A stretch of 64,000 nucleotides of DNA. Origin: Valencia hispanica (taxonomy: Eukaryota > Chordata > Actinopteri > Cyprinodontiformes > Valenciidae). The notes beneath the pieces are model-generated. The model worked only from the letters and a program-made list of their open reading frames with translations, made no database searches and was not told where the DNA came from. The stretch spans positions 34,968,849 through 35,032,848 of the forward strand of contig OY747721.1 in the NCBI GenBank assembly GCA_963556495.2. The letters run 5' to 3'. Numbering within the stretch: the first letter of the stretch is position 1; each line of letters starts with the position of its first letter. Position numbers and translations under genes: made by a program. This document shows positions 32,814 to 44,927 of this stretch, piece after piece.

Positions 32814-33600
32814 ATACATTTTTTTACATAGAGTTAAAAAACATGGTTCAAAGCGTTAAGTGTTTTATTTCACAAGCAATAAAAACTAGTCAGCGTTGTA
32901 GTACAGTAACAGTCTAGAAAGGACAACTCAAGCCAACCAAAGTAACTTCCTTTCTTAGTGTGGCTCACCATCTTAAATGGCCAATTATCGTACTGTTTAC
33001 AGTTTTACTGTTATTGTGTGGTTTTTTTAGCACTGTAAGAGTTTATATTTAATTCTAACAACAATAAGCTCAACGCGGTAATGTTTACAAATCTGTAAAC
33101 AGTCTTGTTGGAATTGGTGCTTTTACTATTTTTTCCACAGTTGATACCATGAGAGCAGCAATACATATCAATATCATTAGAAATGTAACTGAATGCAGTA
33201 GTTGTAGGCTGTTTTGAGATATAATTGTAATGGGAGTATTTCAAAGTAATGTGAATTAATTGATTAGTTACATGATAGTAAATGCATCTAGAGAATATGT
33301 CATGTAGAGATCATCAGAGTGCATAAACCGATATCAGTGAGGAGCAGTTTTGAGCAAGGCACCTAACCACTAATGCAGAAGGATTACATGCTGCAGGTTT
33401 TCCTCCAGCCAAAGCGATCAGGAAAGCTCTCGTTCAGAGAGTCTTGCCAAATTCTGATCACTTAAATTGGAGAAATGTTCCCGGATTGTAATTCAAGTCT
33501 ACAGTGTGGCTACAGAGCGCGGATTCAACCTCCATTGTGCACAAGCGGGTGTGCAGGTCAAGACCATGCGTTCATGCCACAGCAGGTGAAATGCTCATAT
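32814..33600. other. pemt intron, no feature seen
   Basis: No recognised feature. Confidence 0.45.
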
Positions 33601-33604
33601 TTAA

Positions 33605-34430
33605 AGTGACAGTGTGTAGTTTCCCTGGCGATAGGGGGCAGTAGATACCTAAATCATTGCAAGCAAGCATTATTTTTGTGTTCGTGTGACCACCTTACCA
33701 ACGAATGGCCATAAAGGCCAAAAATCCCTGGGAGTGTTGTTGAGTAATTTTCGAACAAGTCTACTACATCGCCAGATCGTTTAACCTCCAGCGAAATCAT
33801 ATATGCAGCAAAATGACAAGCACATCAGACTCTCTTTCATCACTGGCAACGAGCAAAGAAGTAAATGTGTAAAACAAGAACATTCATGAATGGTGAAAGT
33901 TGTGTAGGCTAAGCCTAACATGTTGTAAAAGCGGTCATTTCTTTTTTTGTACACGGATCTGGCTGCTAGCATTGCTTAAGTTTGTTCTTTTCGGTTTCTC
34001 TTCTCATGTCGATATTTTAGATGTAGACTGACAGCATCCCTTTTTCAAGAGGGAGTGGGAGAGTGAGAGTGAGAGTGAGAGTGAGAGGTAGAGGAAGAGT
34101 CCGGTCTCGTGGGCGAAGCAGGACTCCTTGCCCGGGACCGAGGACACCGATTCAAGAAGAGGATCAAGAGCTCGAGTTACGGAGACTTCGGCGAGAAAGA
34201 GTCAGTAAATATGTTTTGTCCACCTAGGCTCACGTAGAAGGAAACATGGGGTCCAATATGGCGTCCCCCAGAGACTTGGAACTGCACCCATGTATTTTAT
34301 ACCTGCTTTTTATGGTTATATGTTGCTAAGCCAGCAATATTTTTCAATGATTGGGCATAAGTTTATTTATTTTCAACAACATTTTGATGGATATTTGCAG
34401 AGAATAATGGTAAAACTACACCCTGTCACT
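33605..34430. mobile_element. TTAA-flanked DNA element (MITE)
   Basis: Left end AGTGACAGTGTGTAGTTT and right end (RC) AGTGACAGGGTGTAGTTT are inverted repeats with one mismatch. TTAA sits outside both (33601-33604 and 34431-34434). TTAA fits Kolobok or piggyBac; the ends start AG, unlike the CC of piggyBac. A (GAGAGT)n tract and an Arg-rich plus-strand stretch lie inside, possibly an old coding remnant. Confidence 0.65.
34060..34087. repeat. (GAGAGT)n microsatellite
   Basis: About five GAGAGT-type units inside the TTAA element. Confidence 0.85.
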
Positions 34431-34677
34431 TTAATAAATGTAGCCTATTCATCTCCTCGACGTGTGATGGCACGATGTGGATTCTCTGTTCAGTTAGTTT
34501 GGATTGAAAATTAAATCAATTTAATGGAAATTAAACACTACTGAATATGTCATTATAATTTAAAAAAAAATTGACGGGTAAAAATAGATTATGACGAGAT
34601 TTTTTTGACCCAGTCGGTCAAAATGACCAACAAATTCTAGCACAACCTCTGCTCTCAGGATACCTCTGCCCTCCTAC

Positions 34678-34960
34678 CTACAAGGCCTATAGAAAGTATT
34701 TACCCCCATGGATGTTTCACCCCTCAATTGATTTTCTAAGTGAAATATTGTAAATATAATAGTTTGGTTCTTGGGGAAAGTATTCACACAATAAAAACTC
34801 TTTAATTCTTCATCATTACCAGAAGCCCCTCTGTTGATCGTGTTAGTTTTAATATTTATCATTAATATGTTCCCTATTCTATCTCTGCTCAAATTAAAGG
34901 TTTAGTTTAACTATTCACACACTGAAAAATACATTTTTTCAGGGTTTTAAAACATTTTTC
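34678..34960. mobile_element. Tc1/mariner-like terminal fragment
   Basis: Contains GCCTATAGAAAGTATTTACC and a later AAAGTATTCACACA, as in the terminal repeats of a fish Tc1-like family. Only one end is seen. Confidence 0.35.
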
Positions 34961-35550
34961 CCATAGTGCCAGTAAGTGTGGAGGGCACGGTATTTTAACT
35001 GAGCAATAAAAAGGAAAAGACGAATTTGCTGGTAAAATGTGATAGCAAACATGAAGAAGAGGCCTAAGCATTCAAAGCTTGCATGCATATCCAGAAAGTG
35101 ACCCTAATTTAGAATGGCCTTAACAGTAAGGAGAAAAGAGTGATGGAAAAAGGAGAGGGGGGGGGGAAGGAGGCTCGCAGCTTTTATCAAGAGTCTGGTT
35201 CATCAACTCCACAAAGCTTGCCTGGCAACCACACATGCTGATCTCCGAGCCATGTTGTCACAGTTGTCAAGGAGACGGGAGCACACGTAAAACTTTTTTA
35301 CCGCACCACCTTTTTTTTCAGCAGTGATTTGCAACTTGGAGGAAAAACAACATATTCCATTTTTAGGACGGGAGGTCATTAAGTATGCGTGCGCTCTCTC
35401 CATTTAGAAAGCCATTTGACGTAGAACCGTGCTCACTGCCCGGCTATAAATTCAGCTGAAGTTTAAATCGTCTCGAGGCGACAACCTTCCAATCTGGTGA
35501 GTGCCAGCAAACCAACAACTCCATCAGTTAAAATGGGAACATTTACTTAC
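34961..35550. other. pemt intron, no feature seen
   Basis: No recognised feature apart from a G9 run at 35158. Confidence 0.45.
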
Positions 35551-35662
35551 ATCAGTGCAAGGCCCAGGTAGTTGGCTGTGCTGCCCCAGTACATTGGGTT
35601 CTCTATGACACTGAAGGGGAAACCAGTCACCTTCTCATCCATCAGTATGCCAAAGTAGTCAC
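35551..35662 (-). CDS. pemt: pemt exon: core with [13 protein letters not shown] motif
   Basis: A 112-nt minus-strand exon, acceptor GTGTAG before 35662 and donor GTAAGT at 35550. With the G from the upstream exon it encodes [20 protein letters not shown] followed by [16 protein letters not shown]. The [13 protein letters not shown] motif is the signature of PEMT and its homologues and makes the identity firm. The reading frame joins IGASPVG… at the 17391-17465 exon. No in-frame stop or frameshift is present, so the gene looks intact here. Confidence 0.96.
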
Positions 35663-36640
35663 CTACACAATAAAACACAAACATTGGATCAAAGCATTTA
35701 TTTGAAACTAACAACATCTTGTCCCCAACACCCCCCCCACCACCACCACCCAAAAAAGTCCAGTATTAGGAAAATTTCTTTGAAACATAATGCCCTAAAG
35801 TTGCATTCCATCCAATTTAAAATGGAACAGTTGTGTATTGAGCTGTTTTAATTCCTTGCCTGGCAGTAACAACCAAACAACGCTACTCAAAATTGACTTC
35901 TGTTAAACTTATTTGAATGATATTGCAAATAAAGCAGTTTTGGATTTAATATGCAAACACACTCTGTAAACATAACCCTGTCCCCTTAGGTGTGTGTGTG
36001 TGTGTGGGTGCGTGTGCATATATGTGTGTGACATCTATATCTGGCTGTAATTAGAGAATGATTGGGAAATCATCTGATGACCGATAATAGCCCGTTTTAA
36101 GCTTGACTGGTTTTGATCGGCGACTCGAAAATCCAATTTTTTTGTGTGAATATACCACAGCTACGAGCTATTAGGTCGTGATAACTGTTTAGTGTGAAGG
36201 TTTTATACGGTACCATACAATTACTACTGGGAATACATACAAAAATGTTTATGGTTAGTAACGTTAACTGCTCTAGTTGTCCAAATCATAAATAATTGAA
36301 ACCTGCCTTTTATATTTACTCATAATATCTTTGTTTTTTGTTTCTTTTCAACATTTAACATGATTGATCATCTGATTCCTAAGTGCGATATGAATGAAAA
36401 CACAACCCTGCTCTGTAAGATTTAGATACTTTCATTCATTAAGGGGAAGGACTTCAATCCAATTAGTGTCTACTTTAAGATTCTGGGTCTTAAACTAGAG
36501 TTTCCATGAGACTCAGAAGATCCTTTGAAAGCTTCATTTCCTATGTACAGAGTCTGTGTGCGAATAACAGACATATTTGTGAGTCACTTATTCCAAGTCC
36601 AACTCGAATCTTTGAGCATATCGTCCAATTAAAGCCTCTA
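35663..36640. other. pemt intron, no feature seen
   Basis: Contains a short (GT)n tract near 35991-36006; otherwise nothing. Confidence 0.45.
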
Positions 36641-37015
36641 ATGACTCATCCATCCATCCATCCATTTTCAGTACCCGTCAGGGTTGCGGGGGGGCCGGTG
36701 CCTATCTCAAGCTGTCATGGGGCGAGAGGCGGGGTACACCCTGGACGGGTCGCCAGTCCATCGCAGGGCAACACAGAGACACAAAGGACAAACAACCATG
36801 CGCACACACACACTCATACCTAAGGGCGATTTAGAGAAACCAATTCACCTAACAGTCATGTTTTTGGACTGTGGGTGGGAGGTTGGTAGAACTGTTGCCT
36901 TGCCGCAAGAAGGTCCTGGGTTCAAATCCCAGCCTGGGGTCTTTTTTCATGGAGTTTGCATGTTCTCCCTGTGCATGCGTGGGTTCTCTCCGGGTACTCC
37001 GGGTCTGATGACTCA
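36641..37015. mobile_element. tRNA-like SINE, copy D, with inverted 5' segment
   Basis: 36649-36876 reads the SINE on the minus strand from the GGATGGATGG tail up to CCCACAGTCCAAAAAC. 36882-37001 reads the 5' part on the plus strand, from the tRNA-like head (TTGGTAGAACTGTTGCC, GGTTCAAATCCCAG) to GGGTACTCCGG. The two pieces together make nearly one unit, with about six bases lost at the junction. ATGACTCA flanks the whole (36641-36648 and 37008-37015), so it is one insertion with an internal inversion. Confidence 0.78.
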
Positions 37016-37544
37016 AATAACAGCAAATGGCCAGGGAGCATTCTGTGGTGGACAGGCCACCACTTGAGGTGCATTATTTCGCTACATCACTGTTTGATAT
37101 AGTCACATCTATCACATCCAGCTTTCAACAAGATCTAGAAAAAGTGAGAAATATAGAGAACAAACTTCTTCCACACTCACTGTTGTTTTCTATGTATTTA
37201 ATTGGGAAAACTTTTGTTGCCCTTTAAAATCCCTCTTTGTTTTATTTAAAATGCCCTTGCATGACTTTGTCATAGCCCAATGCCACAAATACAATTTAGT
37301 CAGGTTAATGTACATTAAAGGAAAACTTTAAAAAGTTATTCTCCAATTTAAGGCTCTATTTTGTATGCATGTATATTTCTGAAGGTACATATGAATGAAT
37401 GAGCAAAATAAAGAAGTAATTTGTGTATTCCACATGTTGATGTTCTCACAGTTTCAGTAGTCACATCTATTAAACATTCATGTTTGAGGTTTATTAAAAT
37501 TTTTGGATTAACCTAAGAGTGTCGTAGTTGGTGACTGATAAAAA
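37016..37544. other. pemt intron, no feature seen
   Basis: No recognised feature. Confidence 0.45.
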
Positions 37545-37547
37545 TAA

Positions 37548-38070
37548 CGCCTGATTCACACGGGGTGCGGTGTGGGTGCGGTCCGGTTTCCGTATGGCTG
37601 CCATACAAACTGCCATTCACACCAACCGCGGTTCGAGTCTGAACATCTCCGGAAAGCACAGAGTGAAAGCAATGAATGTTTAGCAATAGTTTGCAAAACA
37701 ATGACAACATTTGACATAATACGTTTGAAGATATACTTGTAAAAAATAACGTGAACCATCCTACACTGTGAACTGATCTCCCCGTCATTGATAATAAAAG
37801 AAAAAGCCGGGAATAAAAAGCAACACGGGTTTTATTTTGAAATATACCACATGCACCTCGCTGGCTCATGTCTCACTTCGTGTTCTGCTCATTTAATTTC
37901 TATAACTTCATGGAAATCCGCATGGGGCATCCGGAAATAATAGACTTAATACGGAAAGTTAACAAGAGCTCCGAACCACAGCCGGTGAGAATGCTCTCAT
38001 TGGACTCAATGTTTTTTCGTCTTTGCAGAAGCCGTACGGAGTCCGCACCGCACCCGATCTGAATCAGGCG
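37548..38070. mobile_element. MITE with CGCCTGATTCA ends
   Basis: 523 bp. The left end CGCCTGATTCACACGGGGTG and right end (RC) CGCCTGATTCAGATCGGGTG are inverted repeats of about 27 bp. TAA lies outside both (37545-37547 and 38071-38073), a 3-bp duplication of the TWA type used by PIF/Harbinger. No transposase is inside. Confidence 0.7.
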
Positions 38071-38073
38071 TAA

Positions 38074-39016
38074 GACTTGCCTAATCATTATACACAGTGT
38101 AAATCTACCAACATGCTAAAGAAAACAGGGATACAACTCATCCAGAGCAATGTAGCCCTTTACCATGCAAATGACTATATTTGATCACTTCGTTTTCTTT
38201 GATTCTCTGCATAAACAATTTTTTTTTTTTTTTATGTAACAGAAGAAAAGTTTTGTTATTTACCACAGCAACACTCTGATGTTGATTTTTCTTTACTTTA
38301 GGCTATTTCAATGAGGGCCCTACAAAGGGTTAACAGGGTGTCTCAGACAGAGAGTAGCCAGAAGGTGTTGCTGTAGGCGACAAACTACATCCTGATTTAG
38401 TGTTTATGACACAATAACACTAATGTGTCATGTGTTGCTTCTCATCTGACAAGACCTTGTACTGTCCTTGTAATTCCCTCTGTTTTTAATATCTTAATTG
38501 AAAGTTCAAATAAACTGGCAAAATGCAAATGTTGTATTTCTATGTTATCCATGTAAATACATGTTTATTTGTGGTTAACATTGTTGGATGTCAACTCAGC
38601 TGAACCAGGACACCCCTCACTGTAACCCGTCCACTTACTACCTTTTGCTACGTAATAAGTTCCCCATGTTGTGTCCAACATAACAATTATTATGCGACTC
38701 ATTTGGTGCGATAAGGTTAACAACATGTGCTCATTTGAATATTTCTCTTCTAATTTCTTGCACGTCTAAATAGAAATATTCATCCACACACAAAAACACA
38801 GAGCAGTTCAAAAGGGACAGAATTGCACATTCCTTGCTGCTGGTCCTGTTTCCTGTCAAATGGAGCCCGGTAATGTGCAAATTACATAGCACTTTCCATT
38901 ATGTATGCTCTTCACAGAAACGGCGCAAAAGAAAGGCGATTATTTAAACATAACTGCTCGGCATTCATAGGACACCCCGATTCATCTGGCCTTCCACTAT
39001 GTAGCCAACCTCAATT
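38074..39016. other. pemt intron, no feature seen
   Basis: No recognised feature. Confidence 0.45.
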
Positions 39017-40228
39017 GTTCAGACTAGGGATGGCCATTCGATTAAACGGTCTTCATCGATCATCGGGAGAATTAACGATCGATTTTCGATTAATCATTGA
39101 TATTTTTATATTAAAATGCAGTGAGAATAGAAAAATTGTGTGTTTCCTCATTGAGATCTTCATTACAAGTGGGACACCTCTTGTGGAAGTTAAATGGAAT
39201 TAATTCACGGTAGTTGCACAAAGAAAATATGCGCTATAAGCAGCGGAGCCAACAGTAAAAGACGGTACTCATTAACACAACTGACGCTCATATTTTTTTT
39301 CTTCTCCAAAAAACAAAAAAAGTCATGTTAAACAATAACTTAATAAGAAAATATATAATACTTAGAGGTCTGATAGTTTTGTGTTACATTTGGCAAAAAG
39401 AGTCGAGAAAGAGGATGAGAGATCAGCGTACCTAACAATGAATTAGGCTCATTAACAGAGTAAAAAAGACAAAAACAAAAGAAAACGTAACTTATATATA
39501 ACTTTAGCACCAGTCTACTGATTTTTGTTGACAAAGATGAGCATGTTAACATGTGCTGGGGTCAGCAGCGAAAGCAGCCTTATGTCGCGTCTAACCTGCA
39601 GCGCCGAGATCACCTGCTGTGAGGGACAGACGTTGCTGTGATACACAAACCTCCGTGCTAACTTGGGAAGCCTCTGAAATCTTGTTTCATTCATTTTCCA
39701 CCAGTCTGTAGGGGTGCAATCCAGGGGTGGCGGAGCCTCCCTCAGAAAGTAATCGGTGAGTAAGTTTCTCTGCTCGTTGTGCATCTCGGCTCCTCCGTTC
39801 TAACACCGACTTGATGCTCGGTTGAGACCAAGAGCAGGACGCTCCGCTTCTAACCAGGGTTGGAAGTGCGTTCAAGTACTTATACACAGCTTCGCAGTGT
39901 TGGCAGTGAACCGAGACTTTTTTGTTTTTTTAGTCAAAATGGTCCCACACCACACTTTGCTGCGACCTCTTCATGACAATGCTACTTTTGAAATACACAG
40001 AAACTAGCAAGAAGCTGAGTCGGCCCGTGGGTTTTATTTTCAGTCATCGCCCTCGTGTGGTAAAGTGTTTAATTACTGCCACATAGCAAAATTAATTGCG
40101 TTCCTTCAAAACTCACACTACGCAACAGAACATGCATTAATTGATCGGTAAAAAAAAATGTCATCGATGAAATTCTTAATGATCAATTAATCGATCGTCG
40201 ATTAATTATGCCCATCCCTAGTTCAGAC
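39017..40228. mobile_element. hAT element with 8-bp TSD
   Basis: The element proper is 39025-40220. GTTCAGAC flanks it exactly (39017-39024 and 40221-40228). The ends are TAGGGATGGCCAT and (RC) TAGGGATGGGCAT, 12 of 13 identical. Subterminal regions are rich in ATCGAT and TCGATTAA words on both sides, likely binding sites. It carries the last part of a transposase gene only. Confidence 0.92.
39515..39784 (-). pseudogene. hAT transposase C-terminal (dimerisation) remnant
   Basis: Minus-strand frame with TDWWKMNETRFQRLPKLARR, a degraded block where the PATSVPSERVFS motif would be, and LTPAHVNMLIFVNKNQ at the end. This is the hATC dimerisation region of ZBED-like hAT transposases. The catalytic core and BED finger are absent. 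It lies within the TSD-bounded element 39025-40220, so it is the residue of its own gene. Confidence 0.75.
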
Positions 40229-43200
40229 CTGATATTCCATTCAGATCTGGAAGGCAGTCATGACTTTGCTTCTGTTATCCTGCACCACTTTGTTTCCATT
40301 GTTTCACTGCTATAAAAAACTAGCAATTCTGAAGAATAATGAATGCTCTATTGGTCTGTATAGCGCCAATATAACAGCATCATGATTTCATTTGAACTGG
40401 ATATATCTCTTTGCCCATGTGCAGTGCAGTTTGAATCATCAGGTCACTGTGACTCACTTATGATAGAGCCAATATGATGTCCTGAATATTGGCCGTGGAA
40501 ATGTTGCAGAAGAAATGTTTGGATGCATGCATGCACTCATACTGAGCAGCTGAAATTCAGTGATGGATTGGTAATGTGGTAAATAGGCGTTTTTCATGTT
40601 TGTCCGTGGATTTTAAAGGGAATAGGCTGACAGCCTGTTATGATTAGACCCTTGATTATCATTTATACTGGTTACATGAGCATGTGAGGTCATAAGGGGC
40701 ACAAAAACATATTTTACATCACAATTTGATCACAAGAATATGAGAATATAATCTAACCCATAGACCCCTCCATCAACTATTGTCATTCTTGAGCTGAAAA
40801 TAAACCAGAACATAGCATGACATTTTCCCCAATATTGTACAAAACAGTTGAATAATTTTGTATCTATTTTACCTACAAAAAGGACGTTATGTGGTTATGA
40901 CTTTGAAATACTCATCAGCTATAGATATCGTCCTTGTCCTGATATTTCTGTTTCTACACTACTTGTCTACTTCCCTCATTTTCTCCAAAAATGACAAAAC
41001 TAAAAAGATAAAAACCTTGGAAAGAAACCATCTAAAAAGGACAAACAAACATAGGAGCAGAAACAAGAACTGATCAAGAGCCATTCAAAGTATTTCTAGA
41101 AAAGTGTGGCTCACCTTAAGTATGAAAAAACATGTTTTGCCCAACATCAATAATTTCTCCATAGTTTTAGTCGGAGAAATCATAAAGGTTGGTAGCAATA
41201 GCAGCAGTAGATAAGTATAAACCAGATTTACGTCATGCACTTCAAAGCCAAGACATTAATTTAAAAAAAATCCCTGACATGTTCTTTCTCTCATTGTGTC
41301 ATTAGGAAATAGAAATAATTTTGGTAATTCTACCTGACCTAAAACAAGAGAAATTTCGTCCGATTTAACTTTAGACAGTAAGAAAAAAAAGGTGTATGTC
41401 TTTTTACTCAGTGTATGTAAACTTCTGGTCCTAACCATATCTCGTCTGTTATATTTTGACACAGCCCAGGTGTAGTCGCGTAATTAGAGAGCCTTTTTCT
41501 CCTTGGATGACTCATCATTTGGAGTGCAGACCGAATGAGGAGCTTAACAAGACAACAAGCTCGCAGCTAAAAAGCTGTAACTGCTTCTTCTCATGGGCGC
41601 CACCTTTTACCCGGGCATCATTTTCTTCCCCTAAAAAACACATTTTTACTGGTTGCATTTCTTTCATTCACTAACACCTGTACTGAATTTTAAAGATATT
41701 TAAATGATCACCGTGGAGTTTTTTTTTTTTGTGCTGACATCTCTTCAGACTTCCTCCCGCATTTCCAAACTCCCTTTTAACTGATAGATTTCAGAGACTC
41801 CTGTCACCTGCTGTTATTCCTTCTGTCCCTCTTTGTGATTGTCTGATGCCATCTGAACCCAGTGACGGACACAGGCGATGAATGACAAGCGTGGGGCAGA
41901 CAGTCTAGGTTATGACTATGAGTCACTCACCTCCTTGACCTAGAAACCACTCAGCAAATTGACATTGCTGCAAAGTTGTGCTCTTGTTTATTTGCAATGA
42001 TGCCAGAATGTTTTTGGCTTTGGATGGATTTCAAAAAACAAATTGCACATTTTATATGTACACCTACCTGAGGACTTCCTTTAGGATCTCATTCTTGGCA
42101 GATCAAGTGACAATATATTTACATTAAAAATACTTGGCCTCTTGAGGGCTCCTTGACAGCATCCTAGATGTGCTGAAGTGGTGTCTGATTTCCCTTTAAG
42201 CATGCATCTGTGACGTGCACAGAACTATAAAAATAAAGCGGAAACAATAAGGAAAAAAGAATGCACCCTGATTTCTATTCTTCTCCTTTAGATCCTTTGC
42301 TTCCTACTGTTATGTTGCTCACTTTTTATTCTGATGCCTTTTGTATTCAACAATACCTCTGTAAGGTCAACGACACTGCTAGCTCCTTGGGTTTATGAAA
42401 ACAACTTAATGACTGTACACAATACTTCTATTTGAAAAGGCGAAATAAAAATGTTCAAAACAAAGGCAGACGAAACAACAAAATCAGCCCTTATAATTGT
42501 TCCATCACATTTCAGTATTCCCAAATTATATTTCCAAATGTCCAAATAGGCAAGCATATTTCTGGGCAATTGGTTGCATTGAGGAAAAGCCCATTCACTG
42601 TGACTTTCTTTACTAGTTGTAGACAACAAAGATCATGAAAAATCCAAACTGTAAAAATCTTTGCACCTGAAGCACAAGCTAATGTGTGTCTGGCAAGGCT
42701 AGAGCTAGAGTGTAAAGATGTTTTTCAGGTGGCTAACTCGAGAACCATGATACCAATAGTGTGTAAGATTGTAACGCATATGGAAATCACGGTTTGGTGC
42801 ATATTTGGTACATATTCAGGTTTTAAGTATGTTTTTGGTACAATTCCATAAAAAAACGCATTTAAATATTTGAATTCTTTTCCTCTTTTTAGCAGTAAAC
42901 AAAGTTTTTATATTTCTGAAAATAAGTTGGTTTTATTGGGTTCTATTCCTAAAGAGTTGGTTGGATTTATTTTATTGAACAGGGTAGCATAAGCAGGCAG
43001 AGTCAATGCCTGGATAGACAGATTATACAATAAAATAACCACTTAAAAATAGTTAGTCTTGTCGTCTAAAACTGTTACATAAGACTGCATCCATATTTGA
43101 AAATCTCTTTTCTTCAATCACTTTGGAGTTATTTTGATATTTCAACAACCTATTGTCCCAGCTGTACCTAAATGCAGCGTTAGCAGTTGTTGGGAATATA

Positions 43201-43320
43201 CCCTCTCATGAACGAGGATTCCTGTGGAGTTTGGGCTGATGGGACAGGTAGCCACTTGGATGTATTTTGATTTTTCTCCAATATCTGTGATGTTTACATT
43301 CAGCTTGACACCGTTTCAGG
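40229..43320. other. pemt intron, no feature seen
   Basis: About 3 kb with no recognised gene, element end or duplication. Open frames are short and composition-driven. Confidence 0.45.
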
Positions 43321-43890
43321 TGCACTGTAAAAAATGTTACTTAAGAATGACAGTAAATAACTATAAAATGCTATGGTCAATGACTATTAAATAAAAAAAA
43401 GTAAATGATTGTAATACATATATTAAACTACTGTAAATCAAGAAATGGTAAATGGTTTTTGTTTTTACGGTACTAATATGTTGGAAAAACAATAATTTAC
43501 ATTAATATGTCACATTTTCTGTAAATAAGCAGGAAAATCCCATAAAATTGTTTGCAATTAATCACCTTACAAGTAAATTACACTCTTTGATGCATTTTAC
43601 ATTTGAATTTACAATTTATGACTGTATATCAATCACCCAAAACTTAATTTTTAACAGTAACATGTCAAAACTTCTTCAAATTATTGTGAAAATTACAGTG
43701 ACATTTCTTTTAAATGCCAACAATCTTAGACTGTTCAATAAAACAGTATATCTTTGTAGTAAATATGATCACTTACTATAAATGAAAAATATGTATAGGT
43801 TTTTACGGTCTCGCCAGGTATAAAACAAATATTTACTATGCTTTTTTTTTGGCACAATTACAGTAAAAGGACATTTTCTATTGTAGTACC
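43321..43890. mobile_element. MITE-like AT-rich repeat (CACTGTAAAAAA type)
   Basis: Opens with GCACTGTAAAAAATG and repeats TACTGTAAAT/ATTTACAGT words in both orientations, ending near ATTACAGTAAAAGG. The style fits common fish MITEs. Borders are uncertain. Confidence 0.3.
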
Positions 43891-44927
43891 CTAGTACACT
43901 TTAAGCTAGGATTCCTAAGACAGAAGGATTTTCTTTTGAAGGTGAGCAACACATGAACAAAAATTATCCATTGTTTAATGTCAAATCTTTTGTAGATACT
44001 CGGTTTTTGCAAGAAACAAAGATTTTAAGAGGAATATTTATATCTTTCTCCCTCACCTTTTAGGCACAACCATCCAACTTGTTTACAGTAGAATGAACTT
44101 GGTGGCCTTTTCTACAATCACACAAACTGTGAGCTTCAAAGCAATTCCAATGCCAATATTACAATATTTTTTTTAGTTTAGACAAAGATTTTATAGCTCT
44201 TACTTGGAATTTGATTTCTACTTTATTAGACAGAAAACCTGATATTATTGTTGGATTATTGTCCCATTTTCCATATACCATGCATCATAATATTTTGTCT
44301 GGTAACAGCAGAGACACAGAAGGGGGTACAAGGGCAGACCCTGGCGATGGAGGAGGAGGAGAGGTTGAAGAAGATGGAGGAGAGAAAGACCCCTGCTTTC
44401 CACCAGACACGTAAGCGGTGCGTAACGTAATAGACGCATTTTATTCACGAACTCAGCAGTGCTTCCCTTCCCACCGAGTGCGTTTTAGACTCGTATCACT
44501 CGCGAAAGCGTTCCACCCATAGATATAATATACTGTATATTTCTATGGTTCCACTAAGCTCATCCCAGGAGATGACGAAATCACAGGAGAATTGCAATTG
44601 CATAACTTAAAGGGTAGTATGCGGGGGGGAGGATAATTAGCATAAACTCACCATCCATTCTCAAAACCACAGATATTTATGTCCATGCCTTTTCCTCTTT
44701 CTTGTTGTCATTGTAAAAATTATCACTGGTATCACATAAACTGGGCAATTCTCCACATCAAGGATTAAATTCTCGTCATCCATGATAAAAACCAAGAAAT
44801 TAGTCCCACAGACCGACTGACTTCAATGGTGTCACAAGTAGAGACGCTTTGTTTTGTCTTCTTCTGAAATCTGCATGTGTCTTTTATTTTGAAAATTTCT
44901 GGTTTAGTTTCACTCCTTCCATGTTGG
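43891..44927. other. pemt intron, no feature seen
   Basis: Contains a Glu/Lys-rich plus-strand stretch at 44330-44410 with no recognisable family. Confidence 0.4.

Noticed and set aside
36882..36960. tRNA gene
   Set aside because: Only the tRNA-like head of the SINE: A/B-box-like words are present but the cloverleaf is not complete and the SINE body follows.
44248..44430. Glu/Lys-rich plus-strand frame
   Set aside because: Low-complexity composition with no homologous motif, and no splice partners were found.
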